The notes beneath the pieces were generated by a model. That model ran no database searches, was not told where the DNA came from, and saw nothing but the letters and a program-made list of their open reading frames with translations. From the NCBI GenBank assembly GCA_013398615.1, contig VZSR01002395.1, positions 3,899,720 to 3,963,719 on the forward strand: a stretch of DNA of 64,000 bases, given 5' to 3'. The position numbers and the translations under genes are program-made. Origin of the DNA: Brachypodius melanocephalos (lineage: Eukaryota > Chordata > Aves > Passeriformes > Pycnonotidae). This document shows, in pieces, positions 1 through 12,700 of this stretch. How positions within the stretch are numbered: position 1 is the stretch's first letter; each line of letters opens with the position of its first letter.

Positions 1-480
1 CCTCCATCTCCATCACCTAGAGGGAAGGAAAAGAAGCCGAAAGGAGGGGACACCCTCCCTCAGCCCTGCCCCAGGCGAGGGGAGAGGTTGTCTTGGGCTC
101 ACAGTGCCTCCTCGGCAAGAGATTTTTCTGCTCTTTCTCGCTTTTATTATTGTTTTTCCTTTCCCAAACAATGACACGTGCAGAAAGGCGGGGTGGTGGT
201 GCCTTATCTGAGCAAACCACATCCAAAAGCCAAAGAAACCCTTATGAATGCACGGAGGGAGTTGGCAGCAGTGTGAGAAGCATCTCATCCACCCTCTGCC
301 AGAGGGTACAGCACCAGCGCTGTAGGGAGAGTTTCTCAAAGCATACAGGTGAAAAAACAAACCCCCAAAGTTTCCTCTTGGTTCCCAAGACTCCCTCACA
401 CGAGCACATGGCATAGGAGACTAAGAAAACTTCAGCGAGGAGATTCAGTGAGATGAGAAGCTTTTTTTTATGCTTCCTTT

Positions 481-509
481 TCATTATTATTATTATTTTT
501 CTTTTTTTC
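481..509. repeat. (TTA)n and T-rich simple repeat
   Basis: Five to six ATT units followed by a T-rich run. Short simple repeat with no other signal. Confidence 0.8.
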
Positions 510-1927
510 CCTCCCAAACACTATCTGTGGCGGTCAGTCTGAAGCAGGGTTGCCAGCGAAAGCTGGGAGGCCCATTCCAGGGTACAGGCTTTCAAACCAG
601 CAAGGCAGGAGGGAAGGGATTTAAGAATAAACGGCAGGAGCTGGCTGTGTGGGGTTGGGGTTGGGCGGGTTTTTTTGTCTTCTCAGGGTGGGAGGGTGAT
701 GGGAATAAGTGTGAGGGACTGGTGCCTTTAGTCAGGGGGAGATAGAAAAACACAATGCTGGAAAATGTGAGGGTTAGGAGGGGTGAGCACAGTGCACCTC
801 CTGCTGCCCGGGAAGGAGGAAGGTGGGTGTGAGCACACAGAGAGGTGAGGGCTGGGCTGGCGGTGTGTGAAGGGGAGGGGAGGACACAAAAGGGAGCGAA
901 CAAGGCCAGGCAGAGCAAGGATGGCTCACGCAAAGCTGTTCAAGCAACTCCCAAGGACATTCGTGGCGTGAACCACATCCAAGCACAACACCAACACCCA
1001 TGGCTTGCAGGGGGGTGGTGAGAAGAGGTCTGCAGCTCTCCTGCCTGCACCAAGTGACCCAGTGCCCATCCACTGGCAGTGGGGGCATGGAAACAACCCA
1101 GCTCAGGGCTTGGCACTGGTGAGGTGGCCCAGCAAGTGTTGTCCTGGGGCCAAGGCCAGCAAGCACTGCTCACAGTGAGTATTCATTCAGGAATGAACCA
1201 GGCTCCTGATAGCTCTGTCTACCAGGGCCTGATAAGAGAGGATCCCACGGGATGGCTAATTTTGAATGGTGGTGATTTTATTAAGAGGCTGTTTATCATC
1301 CTGCCACACATTCTTCCCCAGGTAATCCAAAGAAGCAAGACCCTCAGCAGTGTATCAGCACTGCCTCCTCAGGGACAGCCTGGCTGGGATGAATCCAGCA
1401 TCAAAGCAACAAAACCCTCCAGAAGTGCACCCAGGCAGGCACTCTATATATAGGCTGTGGCCTGGGCCAAGCTGCTCCCTTGACAGAATGACACCCACAA
1501 ACAAACAGCCCTGCTGTCTGCAGGGTTGGGATGCACCAGGAGCTGCAAAGCCCACCAGGGAGCCCGTTTTCTGGGGGCAAGATGGGCAACGGCAGAGGAA
1601 GGCTCCTTGCCATGCCAAGGCCCTGTCTTTCCCTGCTCTGCCTGTCCAAGCCTGACTCTGTCCAGATTTGGGAACCACTGGAGCAGGAAGCCGAGACTAT
1701 GAATCATTATCCCCTGTTGGCTCCTGAGCACTCTCCACCCAGGCAGGTTCCCCTGGCAATCCCTGCCAAGGTGGGGCTGGTGAGGATGAGGATGGCAGGA
1801 CAGTGGGGGCACATCGCTGGGCTGGCTCAGCATCTGGGGAAGAGACATGCTGGGAGGCTGTTCCCATCCCAGCACCACTGTGGGATACAGAGTAAATCCC
1901 TGTCATTTGGGGAATTTTTCTTTGCTT

Positions 1928-1993
1928 TCCAAAAACTAACAAACAAACAACCAAAAAACCAAACCAAAACAAAATAAAACCAAAAACCAAACA
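1928..1993. repeat. A-rich (CAAAA)n-like simple repeat
   Basis: About 65 bases composed of AAAC, CAAA and AAAAC units. It may be the decayed A-rich tail of an old element, but no body is recognisable next to it. Confidence 0.75.
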
Positions 1994-2629
1994 TTTAGCT
2001 GACCACTAAGATGATTTCTCTGCCTGTAAACCTGTGAAGAGAAGAGTGGTCCTGTGGATAAGGCAGGGATTCCAGGGTGGCAGTGTGCCCTCAGCATGTT
2101 TTCTGTCTCTCAGGGAAGCATCTGTTAGATCTGCCTCTCAGTGGGCATCTGTTAGAGATCCCAGCTCAGAGCTTGGCGAAGGAATGCAGCAGCCCTGGGA
2201 TCTTCCATGGAGATGATCCTTGCAGGCAGGGTGCCACTGCAGTTCAAATCTGCTCATGATGTTCAGGAGCAAGTAAAAGGATGCTGGGTGGGAGGAAGGA
2301 GGAGGGCAGAGTGGTGTCAGAGGGTCACTTTGGAGGGTTATTCCTCAACCCTTCCTCACTCGTTGTCCTTCCTGGCATGTCCCTGCTCTTTGGATCCTCT
2401 GGGCTGCCAGTCTCTGCAGTCAGGGTGATTTGGGGTGGGGATTGGATAAGGCAGGCTGCTGATGCTGGGAAGGAGCAGAGGGCCAGGAGCCTCTGGAAGG
2501 AGGCAGGGAAAGGGGGGAGCCCCATCAAAGTGAGAGGCTGAGTGAGGGCTCTGGGATGGTCCCAGCACGGAGTGAGGTGCCCAGGGCTGGCTCAGCTCAC
2601 CCTGGGGGAAGGTGAGGAGCAGCTGTGGG

Positions 2630-2703
2630 GTGCACTATAGGGCCAGTGGACAAGATGACCTTTAAAGGACCCTTCCAGCCCAAACTATTCTATGATTCTA
2701 GGA
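2630..2703 (+). mobile_element. CR1 LINE 3' tail fragment
   Basis: The stretch includes 'gatgacctttaaaggaccc', 'ttccagcccaaactattc' and 'tatgattcta', the characteristic 3' end of avian CR1 retrotransposons. Only the terminal part is clear; the 5' limit is uncertain. Confidence 0.75.
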
Positions 2704-3180
2704 TTTAGCTGGATCAGAGGCCGAGCCTTGCTTTTCCCCACGCCTGTCAAAAACCATCAACAAAAGCCTTCCTCTCCCTCCACTCCTCCTCGGGAAACCA
2801 CCAGTGATCTTGACATGGGAATAAAGGCTCTGGAAGAATCCAGCTTTTTTTGTTCACGGCCAGGCAGCCAAATCCTGCAAGCCTGAGACAGCAAGCCTCA
2901 GCAATCAAAGCCACGAGCAAGAGCCGACCCAACTCAGGGCACAGCCCCAGCCCTCCCTCCTCTCCCTCCTCAGCTCTCCTGCTTTTCCCAAGCAGATTAG
3001 GAGCCTGTTCAAACACTGAGGACCCCCGGAGGTCAGAGACGCTGGCCTCCCGCACCAGAGGTTTGTTTGGGAACTCGCTGAGTTTCCTGCTTCTGGTGGG
3101 TCTGGAGATAAGCCCTGGTGCCAGCGCCAGTGGGAGCCCACGGTCACACACCGAAAATCCAGCAGCAAAAGCTCCAGAGC

Positions 3181-3515
3181 CATAGAATCAAAGGAGCACA
3201 GAATGGTTTGGGTTGGAAGAGACTGTAAAGATCATTTAGTTCCACCCTCTTGCCGTGGGTGGGGACACCTTCCACTGTCCCAGGCTGCTCCAAGCCCTGT
3301 CTGACCTGGCTTTGGACACTTCCAGGAGTGAGGCAGCCACAGCTTCTCTGGGCACCCTGTGCCAGGGCCTCCCCACCTTGACAGGGAAGAATTTCTTCCT
3401 AATACCTAAATCAAAACCTACTCTCTTTCACTTAAAAGTCGTCTCCCCTTGCCCTGTCACTACATGCCCTTGTCAAAAGTCCTGTCCCCTGTGTGTTTGT
3501 GCCTTGCAGATCTTG
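3181..3515 (-). mobile_element. CR1 LINE 3' fragment, reverse orientation
   Basis: It begins with the reverse complement of the CR1 tail (catagaatca, then 'gaatggtttgggttggaag') and continues with 'tgtcccaggctgctccaa', 'ccaggagtgaggcagccac' and 'aagaatttcttcctaatac', all typical of CR1 3' regions. It is 5'-truncated, so no coding capacity remains. The far end near 3515 is approximate. Confidence 0.9.
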
Positions 3516-6500
3516 TAAGGGATGAGAGACAATCACAGAGACCTCCCACTGGATTCTCCATGGCCTGGGAGGCTGGAATCCCCTCACCCTGCAATACCCA
3601 GTAAGGTTTCCCTGTGCTGTTCAGTCCCATGATTTTGGTGACACAATTCAGCTGTACCCACCTCGAGATTTTAACAAGCCACACACACAACTTCAACTCC
3701 TTTGGCAATGGAGCCAAGGAATGAATTTAAATAACAGCAAAGGGTATGTCTGCTGCCTCATCCTCACACCTCACACCTGTCTCCCTCTCTGTGCTCCAAG
3801 CTGTACAGCCTGTAGATTCCCCAGGGCAGCAGGAGTGCAGGGAGTCCATGGAAGAAGCCAACTAGCCAGGCATTGGGGCATCAACTGAGGTGTTTGGAAG
3901 CTGGTTCACTGCACCACCATCAGACAAAGCTATTCCAGAACAGCCTTGGACATCATGCTGGAGCCCTGAGCTGCAGCAGAGCTGTGCTTTGGGTGGCTCT
4001 TGCAAGCTTCCAGTAAAAACCATTTGCTCCCAGTTGGGAGGTGAGGATAGTAAAGATGCTCAGCAGTTCACACACATCTCTACCTAGGGAAGACATTCCC
4101 TACACAACACCCTCCAAGGACCTTCCTGCATCCCAAAGTTTTACACTTCACCAAGAACTTGCAGGTGCTAAATTAAGACCTGCTAGAGAACAGGGCATGA
4201 CCTTTGCCAGAGAGGGTGTCTCAGATATTGAAAATTATTTCAGCTGCTGACAAAAGGCAGGGACTTACCTGCCTTTATGTAATGTAGCTCTTCTAGCAGC
4301 CAAGGAGGAAAAGCATACATGAAAAAGCAGGGTGAAAATGGAATCTAGCTTCTCACTTTCCATTCTGCTAGTGTCATCATGGAGTTTCAGCCCCATTAAG
4401 TCAGAATAGTCCAAGCACAGCTGTATCCCAGCTCAGTGGCAAGTGCTTGCCAAGGGATGCCAAGCAGCTCCTGTGCCTGCAGCAGAGGCAGGGTCCCAGA
4501 GGAGCTGTGCAGGCACTGAAGGGAGGGTACAAACACAGCAAGGACCAGCTCAGACTGCAAAATCCCACCCCAGCAGAGCCAAGTCTGCTGGGAGGAGCTC
4601 CAGGAGAGCACTACTACACTCCTGGCAGCTCTGGTGGCCAGGTGGAATAATGACACAATCTTGTTGCATTTTCATGGTCCATGTGCCCACACCAACATCT
4701 TCTTGCTAATCCCTGTTGGAAATGCTGCTCACACGATAGCATCACTTCCTTAATCGAGCACAACTTCCCTTGCAGGAGGGTCAGAGCAATTACCTGTACA
4801 AAGCTCCACCATCTCCTGATAGCCTTCACCCTGCTCCTGCATTTTTAGACACTTTCCATGTGTCACCCAGGCAGAAAAGCCATTTGCTAGAGCCAGTTGA
4901 TAAGACAAGAAGGGAGCACTTTATCTGGCACTGGTATCTGAAGGGCAGGGGAAAGGGAGGAATGGCTTGTGCCACCCCAGCACAGATGGCAGTTCCTCAA
5001 AATTCACATTTTAAGATCTCTGATCTGACCCAAGCCAGGGAACAGCTGCAGCAAGAAGAAAAGGTGCAGAAGTAAATAAGCACAGTGGCTGGGGTGGAGG
5101 CAAAGGGGCTGCCTTTAAATTTTACCTCAAGGTAAAGCAGGATTTTTGGTACTATGAATTAGAGGTGCCACCTCAATTGTTGATCCCAAACTCACTGTCT
5201 TTGGGACATCCTCTATCCTGCAGAGAACCTGCTTTGTCATTTGGCAGTGAGCAATAAAAAGAAGCATGAAAGAGTCAGACTCAGCTCTTAAAAGCTGGCC
5301 AGCAGGGTTTCAAGTATTTGGGGTTTGGACAAGTTCATCACAACAAGGAAACACCTCTGCCTTCCTCATTCATTTTTAGAAGAGACAAATAAAAATAGAT
5401 TTTCCAGAAGAGCCACAGACAGGGGAGAGATGGGGATGGAGCCATGAGCCAGCTGCCAAGGAAGCTCACAGCCTCCAGCTCACAACTGTGCTGTGGACCT
5501 GAACCACTCAAGTCATTCATGTCCCACCCTGGGGCAGGTTGGAACCCTGGTTAAAATGTGGAAGAAAGGATGAGCACATACACACCCGCATTCTTCTCAA
5601 GCAAGAGAAAAAAGTGTTTATCCCAGGTTGGGCATATGACACCTACTGGTTTTCACTGAACAAGGAAAAAGACCAGGATATGAACTCTGGCACCACCCAC
5701 TATCCAGCAAGATTTTAATTGCTTTTTAGTTTGTTTGTTGGATGCTGCCCACAGCGTGGTTTTGCACCTGCATTGTAGGAAGAGGCAACAGCCCCAGGTG
5801 TGCAGCTACAGGCCAGTGGCATCCTGGTACCTGTGTGTCCATGGAGCAGGAGCTGGAGGCACCAAGAGCATTGGCTCCCTCCAGCCTTTCCAACCAGAGC
5901 GGGCACCTCCGTTTCCCATAGGACTTGCACTGGGATGTGTCCTGACATGTTGTGCCTCCTGTGCCAGTTAGCTGAAGCCCTTGAATCTTTGGTTTCATGC
6001 TCCTGAGCCCTTCGGTGTCTCTGTCAATGGTATTGTGATGATGGTCCTCCTCTGTGGCCCACCTCAAGCACAGAGGATGCTTCTAAGGATGTTTTTGGTC
6101 TTGAGATACTTGCGGCATTTCTAACCCAATCTTAACCCCAGTGCCACCTTAAAACCTCCTCAATGCAGAGTGCTCACCACAGCTGTTGAGCAGAAGAGGG
6201 CAAAGCATGTGTGTGAAAGCCTTGGTCAGGACAAGATCTTGCTGACAAGGGCCACCCCTTCCAAATCAGAACCTTCCTCAATGCTAAAACCCATTGAATT
6301 TTTGCAGCCTGCTCTCACAGTCTTCATCTCAGCTCAGTCAGAGCTAATTAGCTATTTTATCTTTATCCCTAGGTCAGGTTTTTCCCTCAACCATTTCTAT
6401 GACTTCTTTTGGAGCTGTAGATGCATGAGTGATCCCTGCTTGAGAAGGGTTACTCAAAGCCATCTCTGACCTCCCTTTCATGCCACTGGGAGGGCTGGCA

Positions 6501-7449
6501 AGCAGCACTTCCAGCTTTTGCCAGCTTCACTGTGCTGGCAAGGAGCACAGGAAAAATGCAGGAATCCCAGTCTAGGGAGAGCCAGAAAAATCACTAATCT
6601 ATCACTTTGGATGCAAACCTACTGGGCAAGGTCTTTCCAGTTAGAGATGAAGAGGACAGGCTGTTCATGCCATGTCCTCCCTGTGCAAGCCTCCAGCTCC
6701 TGAATCTGCTGCTGGAGAGTCCCCTACAGCTCAGTGTGGTCACGCAGTCAAGATCCCTCCTTATCTCCTTCTTGCAGCCCACGGCACTCTGCCCATTGCT
6801 GCAGCTCTGCCACCATCACCCAGTGATCCTTTCCCTCTTTGCCTTCTCTAGGGCCATGGAAACGTGCCATGTCCCAGCTAGAGGAGCTCCAAGGGTGCAG
6901 CAGTCCCTTGAGCATCACCCATCGCCCAGCGGGCTCTGTGCCTGGGTGCTGCTCGTAGCCAGAGCACAGCTCTCCAGCACTGCTACCGCGGGCTGTGGGG
7001 GAACGTGCTGCTCCCTCCGCGGACTGAAGGCAGCTGAGAAGAAAGATAAAGCTAAAGCTTCATTTTGCTGGGATATTGACACGCTGGCACTCACGCGACC
7101 CTCTTAGTTCAAGCTGGTTTTCTGTGCAGTAAACCTCAGGCTAAACTCATCCAGCAAAATCCCTGAGTAGAGAGAGAGAGATGTCCCTGTAAAAGGCTGT
7201 TTGGCAGCACTGCTGTCTCAGGTCGGTTTGGGGGATTAAAACAAAAAGACCCTTTTGCTGGTACAGAAGGTCTTCAGCTGTATTTTTCCTGGGATTAAAC
7301 CGCGCTGAGGATAACGTGCTTTTTCCCTGGGCTGAGGGGGGAATCCTGGCTAGATGGGTTTTCCAGCTAACCCCCTGCCCTCACAGGGCTGATTTCCCCT
7401 GCCAGCCTGCCAAAGCACCACCAGCACTGGAGGCTGAGACGTGTCCAGA
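3516..7449. other. Intergenic DNA, no gene seen
   Basis: Mostly unique sequence with no recognised exon or repeat. The longest frame near its end (6607-7107, + strand, 166 codons) is Leu/Ser/Cys-rich with no familiar domain and was judged to be chance. Confidence 0.6.
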
Positions 7450-7585
7450 GCCACCGAGAGAGCCCCGTGGGAGCTGGTGAAAAGCTGCACGGAGGGAAGG
7501 GAGGGCAGCGCTCCGGGAGCATCGCTCGGCCCGGGCGTGGCGGGGACCCGGCACCCACCGGCCCCGGCGGAGGTGCTGCGGTTCT
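7450..7585. promoter_or_regulatory. Isolated CpG-rich patch, candidate regulatory element
   Basis: About 135 bases hold more than a dozen CG dinucleotides, including several CCGG and CGGGC blocks, in a neighbourhood where CG is scarce. No exon or known repeat is recognisable in it. It could be an orphan CpG island, an enhancer or an unannotated first exon. Confidence 0.35.
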
Positions 7586-7682
7586 TGGTCTCCCCCCAGT
7601 GACCAGACCACATATGACAAAGCAGCGGGTCTGGCTCATGCTGGGGATTTCCAGCCCCGCGAGCAGAGCTCCTGGTGTATGA

Positions 7683-8030
7683 TTACCAGGTAATTATACC
7701 GGTCATTATTTCCCGGAATCCTCCCCCATGAGCAAAGCCCTCTCGCGGGTGTGCAGGCTTGTGTTGCCGCTTTTGGAAACAATTCCCTATTTCTCCAATA
7801 CACCAGCACTTGAAATGTATATATTCATTCATTAAGGAGCACTGACACCACTGTGGCAAATGACCTGTCAACAGATTTACAGCAGGAGCTAAGTCACTGC
7901 CTCTGAGCCTGCGCTCTTAATGTAATTAAAGTCCTCTGCTTGGAATTCGTTGTTAATTAATATTCATGCTCTGTTCTCCATCTGCTATTCCATGTTACTG
8001 GATCCTTCTGAGATTGATCAGAGGGATATT
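7683..8030. promoter_or_regulatory. Candidate conserved non-coding block with homeodomain-type sites
   Basis: The block is non-repetitive and rich in TAATTA-type cores: TAATTA at 7691-7696 and 7923-7928, and TTAATTAA at 7953-7960. There is also an ATTCATTCATTAA stretch and preserved CG dinucleotides. It follows directly on the CpG-rich patch. The call is by appearance only. Confidence 0.3.
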
Positions 8031-9459
8031 AAGGCAACAAGCAGACAGAGAAAGGGGTTGCCTGGTGCAAAGGGATTGAATCAGCTTTTAGTAGAGCAGT
8101 AGAATTGGATCCAGGACCCCAACTGCTCTGGGAGGGAATGGCTGAAGCATCATCCTGGCTTGCTCCATCACTGAGGACAAATAAAAGGGATGGTGAGAAT
8201 GATGGATGGAAAGATAGACACCACTGGTTGGCTCCTGGAGTCTTTCAGGGCTTGCTTTGGGCCTCAGAGGGAGGTGAGAAGCATCTCTGGAGCTGGGTAC
8301 CGAGGATGAACTGGCAGCTGGTGCTGCGAGTGAAGCGTAATTAAGATGAGTCCAATTGCTGGCCCTTGTGGTTTGGCCTGGGGGAGCAGCCAGGGCAGCC
8401 CAGCCCCATGAACCAGACCCACAGCTCAGTTATTTGGGGTGGAGGCTCAGAGGGAGTTCCCAATGAAGTCATACTCACTTGGGCATGTGCAAGGAAGACA
8501 CTTGCGGGGTGTCAATGGACACCACAAGATTTCCCCAACCTAGTGCAGGGCATGTGAGGATATTTGCAGAGACACAGGCCAGCTTCTCAGTGTGGGCACA
8601 GCCCTTGTAACACATCAGGTGCTCCTCTTACAGCAAGTCATGGGCTGGCCCTGGCCCAGGATGGGCCCTGAGAGCTTGCCCTATCCCTGCACAGGCTGGA
8701 GGTCTCCTCCTATCTGATCTGCAGCCTCTGTAGCATTTCCACAAGTGCTCAGCATGGCTCCCAACACAATCAGATACCCAAAGGAACAGCCACAGCTCCT
8801 GTACCAAAAATACTGAAACCAGGCACACACTGTCCACTGCTCTGGGTGGGAAAGATGTCCCCATGTCACACAGCCTGAGAGCCTCGGGGTTGCCATCCCA
8901 CTGAGCACATGGGCTGCTGTAAATGCAGCGCTCAGCAGCATGAAGAGGCCAGGCTGGAGGTGCAGTGGCCCTGGTAGTGGCCCTGTAACACCCCACTGCC
9001 CCATCTCCAGGTGCTGGAGGTATGTCCCTCATACTGACCCATATCACCCCACCACCCCATACCGAGATGCTGGAGATGCCAGAGCTGAGCATCCTTTGAA
9101 ATTAAGGGAACTTCATGGACTGCAAAGCCTCTTGGAGATCCCTCCTGTTCCCAGGATAGCTGGGGGTCTGTGGTTGGTGCAGACAGGTAGGCAGCTGGAA
9201 GGCAGGCCTTGCAGTCAGCCTCTCTCAGCAGGAGGGCACTGCCCCTCTCCCTCTCCTGGGCACCTCCTCTTCCCCAGGAAAGGTGTCACAGGGACAGGAT
9301 ATCTCAGGATGGAGGTTCTCAAAGGACCAGAGGGACTGGGGCTCTCAGCCAAGCCCTGAGTGACAATGGCTCTGTCGCAGGAGCAATATACTTGGGATTT
9401 CCTCTATTAACAAAGTCCATTTTGAGTGGTTTTTAGACCCTTCAACACAATCATAAGGC
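8031..9459. other. Intergenic DNA, no gene seen
   Basis: Nothing was recognised apart from a weak imperfect duplication near 8990-9085 ('ctggaggtatgtccctcat' and a related ctggagatgcc segment). Chance frames only. Confidence 0.6.
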
Positions 9460-9775
9460 TCAGATTGGACGCACCCTTCTCTGAAAGCTGAGTCCTCCTG
9501 GTACCTCCTGTTTACATATGAACAATCAAAGTGATTTATTCATCTGCCTAAAGCACGGTCGCTCTTTAGGCATCCATCCATTATCCTTATCTATCTGTCC
9601 TGGTTAGGAGCTGAGCCATCCATTTTAGGCACCCTAACATGTGCCAAAATGCTCTGCGTGCTGCCACGCTCCGAGAGGGCTCTGCTGGAGCCGGGCTTTC
9701 AGCAGCACTAACGCAATTCCACTGACGTCAACTGGAGCCACTTCTTGTCACCCTCCTAGAAAATTAAAGCCTAGG
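9460..9775. promoter_or_regulatory. Candidate non-coding regulatory block with full CRE
   Basis: A unique-looking block between plain intergenic stretches. It contains the palindromic cAMP response element TGACGTCA at 9723-9730, plus 'gaacaatcaaagtgattta' (SOX/TCF-like cores) and several retained CG dinucleotides. There is no coding potential. The limits are approximate. Confidence 0.3.
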
Positions 9776-12700
9776 GTGGGCAGAACCAAGGTGGGCACTG
9801 AAGGGGTTTGAAGTTGTCATCAGGACTGGATGTGCCACCAGGCTTGCCGTGGAGCGTGTGGACCTTGTGCCCTCAGTGTGCAAAGAGCTCATCTAATAAG
9901 CAAAGAAAAGAGCATCTCTGAGCAGGACCTTGAACAGCTGGGTAATGTAAGAGAAAGTTCCAAGCACGGGGGTGGTAGGAGCAGGGCAGCAGCACTTCCA
10001 AAAAACAGTCCTGGAGAGGGAAAGCCAGGTGTTTTCACAGTATTTGAGACCATTTCCACTGTGCAGAGTGGGCAAGCAATGCTCGTGTTGGGATTCTCCA
10101 CTGCGCTGGTGAATGTAGTTTGCAGCCTGCCTGAAAGCAGGACACCCACAATTTTTTGTGAAAGTGCTCATTTTGGAAAGATTTCCAGTCTGAGGAATCT
10201 GTGGTTTGGAATGTCTGGAGAAACTCTAGGGAAGCACATAAAATTTGGGGAACTAAGGCAGACACAGATTAGGCCAGTGCCTATAACTGGGTACCAGGGA
10301 GCACAACTTGTTTCCCCACTTCTGCAGCCAACTTGGTAGGTTGAAGTGGGGTGAAATGACCCCCCTGACCATGCACCTTCTTCAACATCACCATGGCTGG
10401 ATGGGACTCAGGTACTGAGCATCACTGCTGCTGCACCTGTGCAGTCTGACCCAGTGAGCCATCAAGATGTTTTGAGCCATGTCTGGCTGTCTTCTGGAAA
10501 TTCCTGGGTAGATTGTGCCAAAAGATCACCCAGGTTGGAAAAATTTAGCTTGCTGTAGTGTCCAATGACTCTGTCCACAAGCCGGGCTGATTTCATAGCT
10601 GCTATAAGAGTTGGAGAGAAACCCACAAGCCCAAAAGGTGGTTTTGTACAAAGAAACACCCTTCACCGAGCTTAAGTCAAGCAATGAAATATTCATAGGA
10701 CACTAAAGCAGTGGGCTCCCTGGCTGCCTCCTTATGGGAATCCAATAATACTGGAGACAGCCTTAATTCAATATTCAAAAAGCCTCTTTTTCTTTCCCTC
10801 TCTTTCCATCTCCTCGATGTCTCTTTGGGTTCAGAGACCTTTTGGAAACCTCAGCTTTATATGCTGGATGCATTAGTGGAGAGGAGGAATGTGGGGAGAA
10901 GGGGTGGGAGCAGGAAGATGGGGATCACACACTGGACAACTGGAGATTTCTGGTCCCCAGGCAGCCTGAGGATGCTTGGCTGCAGGATCTGAGCCAGGTC
11001 TTCCCAAAAGCACGTCTGCATGGCTTTTTGAGGGGCAAGGCCCACACTTGTGCTCAGGCACGGCTGGTTTGGGGTCAGCTCTGGTCCAAGAGCTGTGTGA
11101 CCATGGTTGTGTGGTCCTGTGCTCCCACAGACTCACTGTAAAACAGGATGCCTGGCTCAGCTGCAGTGCATGTCAGCAGGGCTGGGACCATTTTTGGTTC
11201 AGCATCTATCCTGCAAAAAGAAGTCACTGAAGAGGGAGCCTTTGTCCAGCAGCATGGACTGAAAATCAGGACAGTTGGGCCCAGGTGCTCACAGGGATAA
11301 AGCCCTGAAGACCCAGTGACGTGGCTGCTGTTCACATGGACATCAACATCAGTCAGGGTGAGGATGTGGATGCTGGCAGGGCTTGGATGAGCCATTTGGG
11401 TGCTTCCCAGTTGTTGCTGATGCTACAGCTCTTGATCCCTAACATGGAAGAGCAGTCCTGATATCCTCCTCCCCATTTCAGAAGGAAGCAGAGGTCATGT
11501 TTTGGGTGGAATTGCACTGAGCTAAGCTCCAGAAGTCAATACTGACATAGAGCTACTCCACACCAGGAGATGGGCACTGTTTCCCGCTGCCCAACTGGAT
11601 GGGAGGGACCTGGAGCTTTACTGGTAGGACCTTTCTTCCAGAGTAGGAAAGGACAACACTGAGGGTTGTGACCATTGCACCTCCAGCCATTGAGGGTCCA
11701 GGGAATTGCTTGCTCCTCCTCTAAATACAAAAATAGGGGCAAAAAGGATATGAACTGTGGGACGTAGCTTTCCACACCATACATGGACACCGTGGGTGCT
11801 GGATGCTGTAGATGCTGAAGCTTCACACCCCTCAGAAAAATTCAGAGAAGAAAGTCCCCCATTTGTCATCTGTAGCTTTGAATGACAATGCTCTATACAT
11901 GTTGCAGCAAAGTGAAGATTTAGAAGAGGAACAATTTTCCAAGCACTTAGCACAGTATTCCCCCCACTCCCCACCCTGCCCAGAATTCATTCCCAGAGAG
12001 TATTTAAAATCCAATTATTTACTGCACAATGAACTGGTTATTTGGTTTCTTCTGGCATCTCCCCGTCACGAATGCCCCCGAGCAGATCAGTTGCAACCTT
12101 CAGAAAACCTCTCCATTAGCATTTGATCTTGTCAAGCTCTTTCTGTAGCCACTTTTAAAGCTAAGTGAGAGCTACTAGAAGGTTACCTGCCATGCTGGAG
12201 CGTGCAGACAGAGGCCAGGAATAGGGTACAGTCCCCGTGCAGGAGGCTCCAGAGCACCAATGATGGTACAAACAATTCACAAAAACTGAGAAATGGATAA
12301 AACTCGGGTCCATGCTCATGTGCTGGGGGGAGCATGGAGAGTTCCATACTGCTCTGAGCTGCTTCCCATCTCCAAGGCAGAGCAGGAACCTTTTGGGGAA
12401 AAGAAAGGTGCTTATCCTGCTGGTACCATCACCGTGGTTTGGGGCTTGTGCTGGGGCATCCCACGAAGGACAGCATGAGCAGAATGCCTTCAAGTCCTTT
12501 TGCATCCACTCAGAGAGCCTCAGCCAAACTCCATCAGGAACCTGACATGCTGTCTCACCTTACTGCATTTTCCATGGCAGAAAAGAGATTTTTTTCTCTC
12601 TTCCTTGTTCCAGCATCTCCAGGCCTGGTGCTGATCATGCAAACACAGCACACACTCTTCCTCCTTACTGGTCTCTTATAGATTCTAGTTGCAGCTACAC

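Larger units (their letters stand above)
1..2629. other. Intergenic DNA, no gene seen
   Basis: No exon with protein similarity was recognised on either strand. Two simple repeats are listed separately. Several open frames of 100-150 codons exist, but they overlap on both strands, are low in information and look like chance frames in stop-poor GC-rich DNA. Confidence 0.6.

Noticed and set aside
6607..7107. 166-codon + strand frame
   Set aside because: No domain, low-complexity Leu/Ser/Cys composition, no splice context or similarity that I recognise; chance is likely.
9830..10339. 169-codon + strand frame
   Set aside because: No recognisable domain, with competing frames on the opposite strand; treated as chance.
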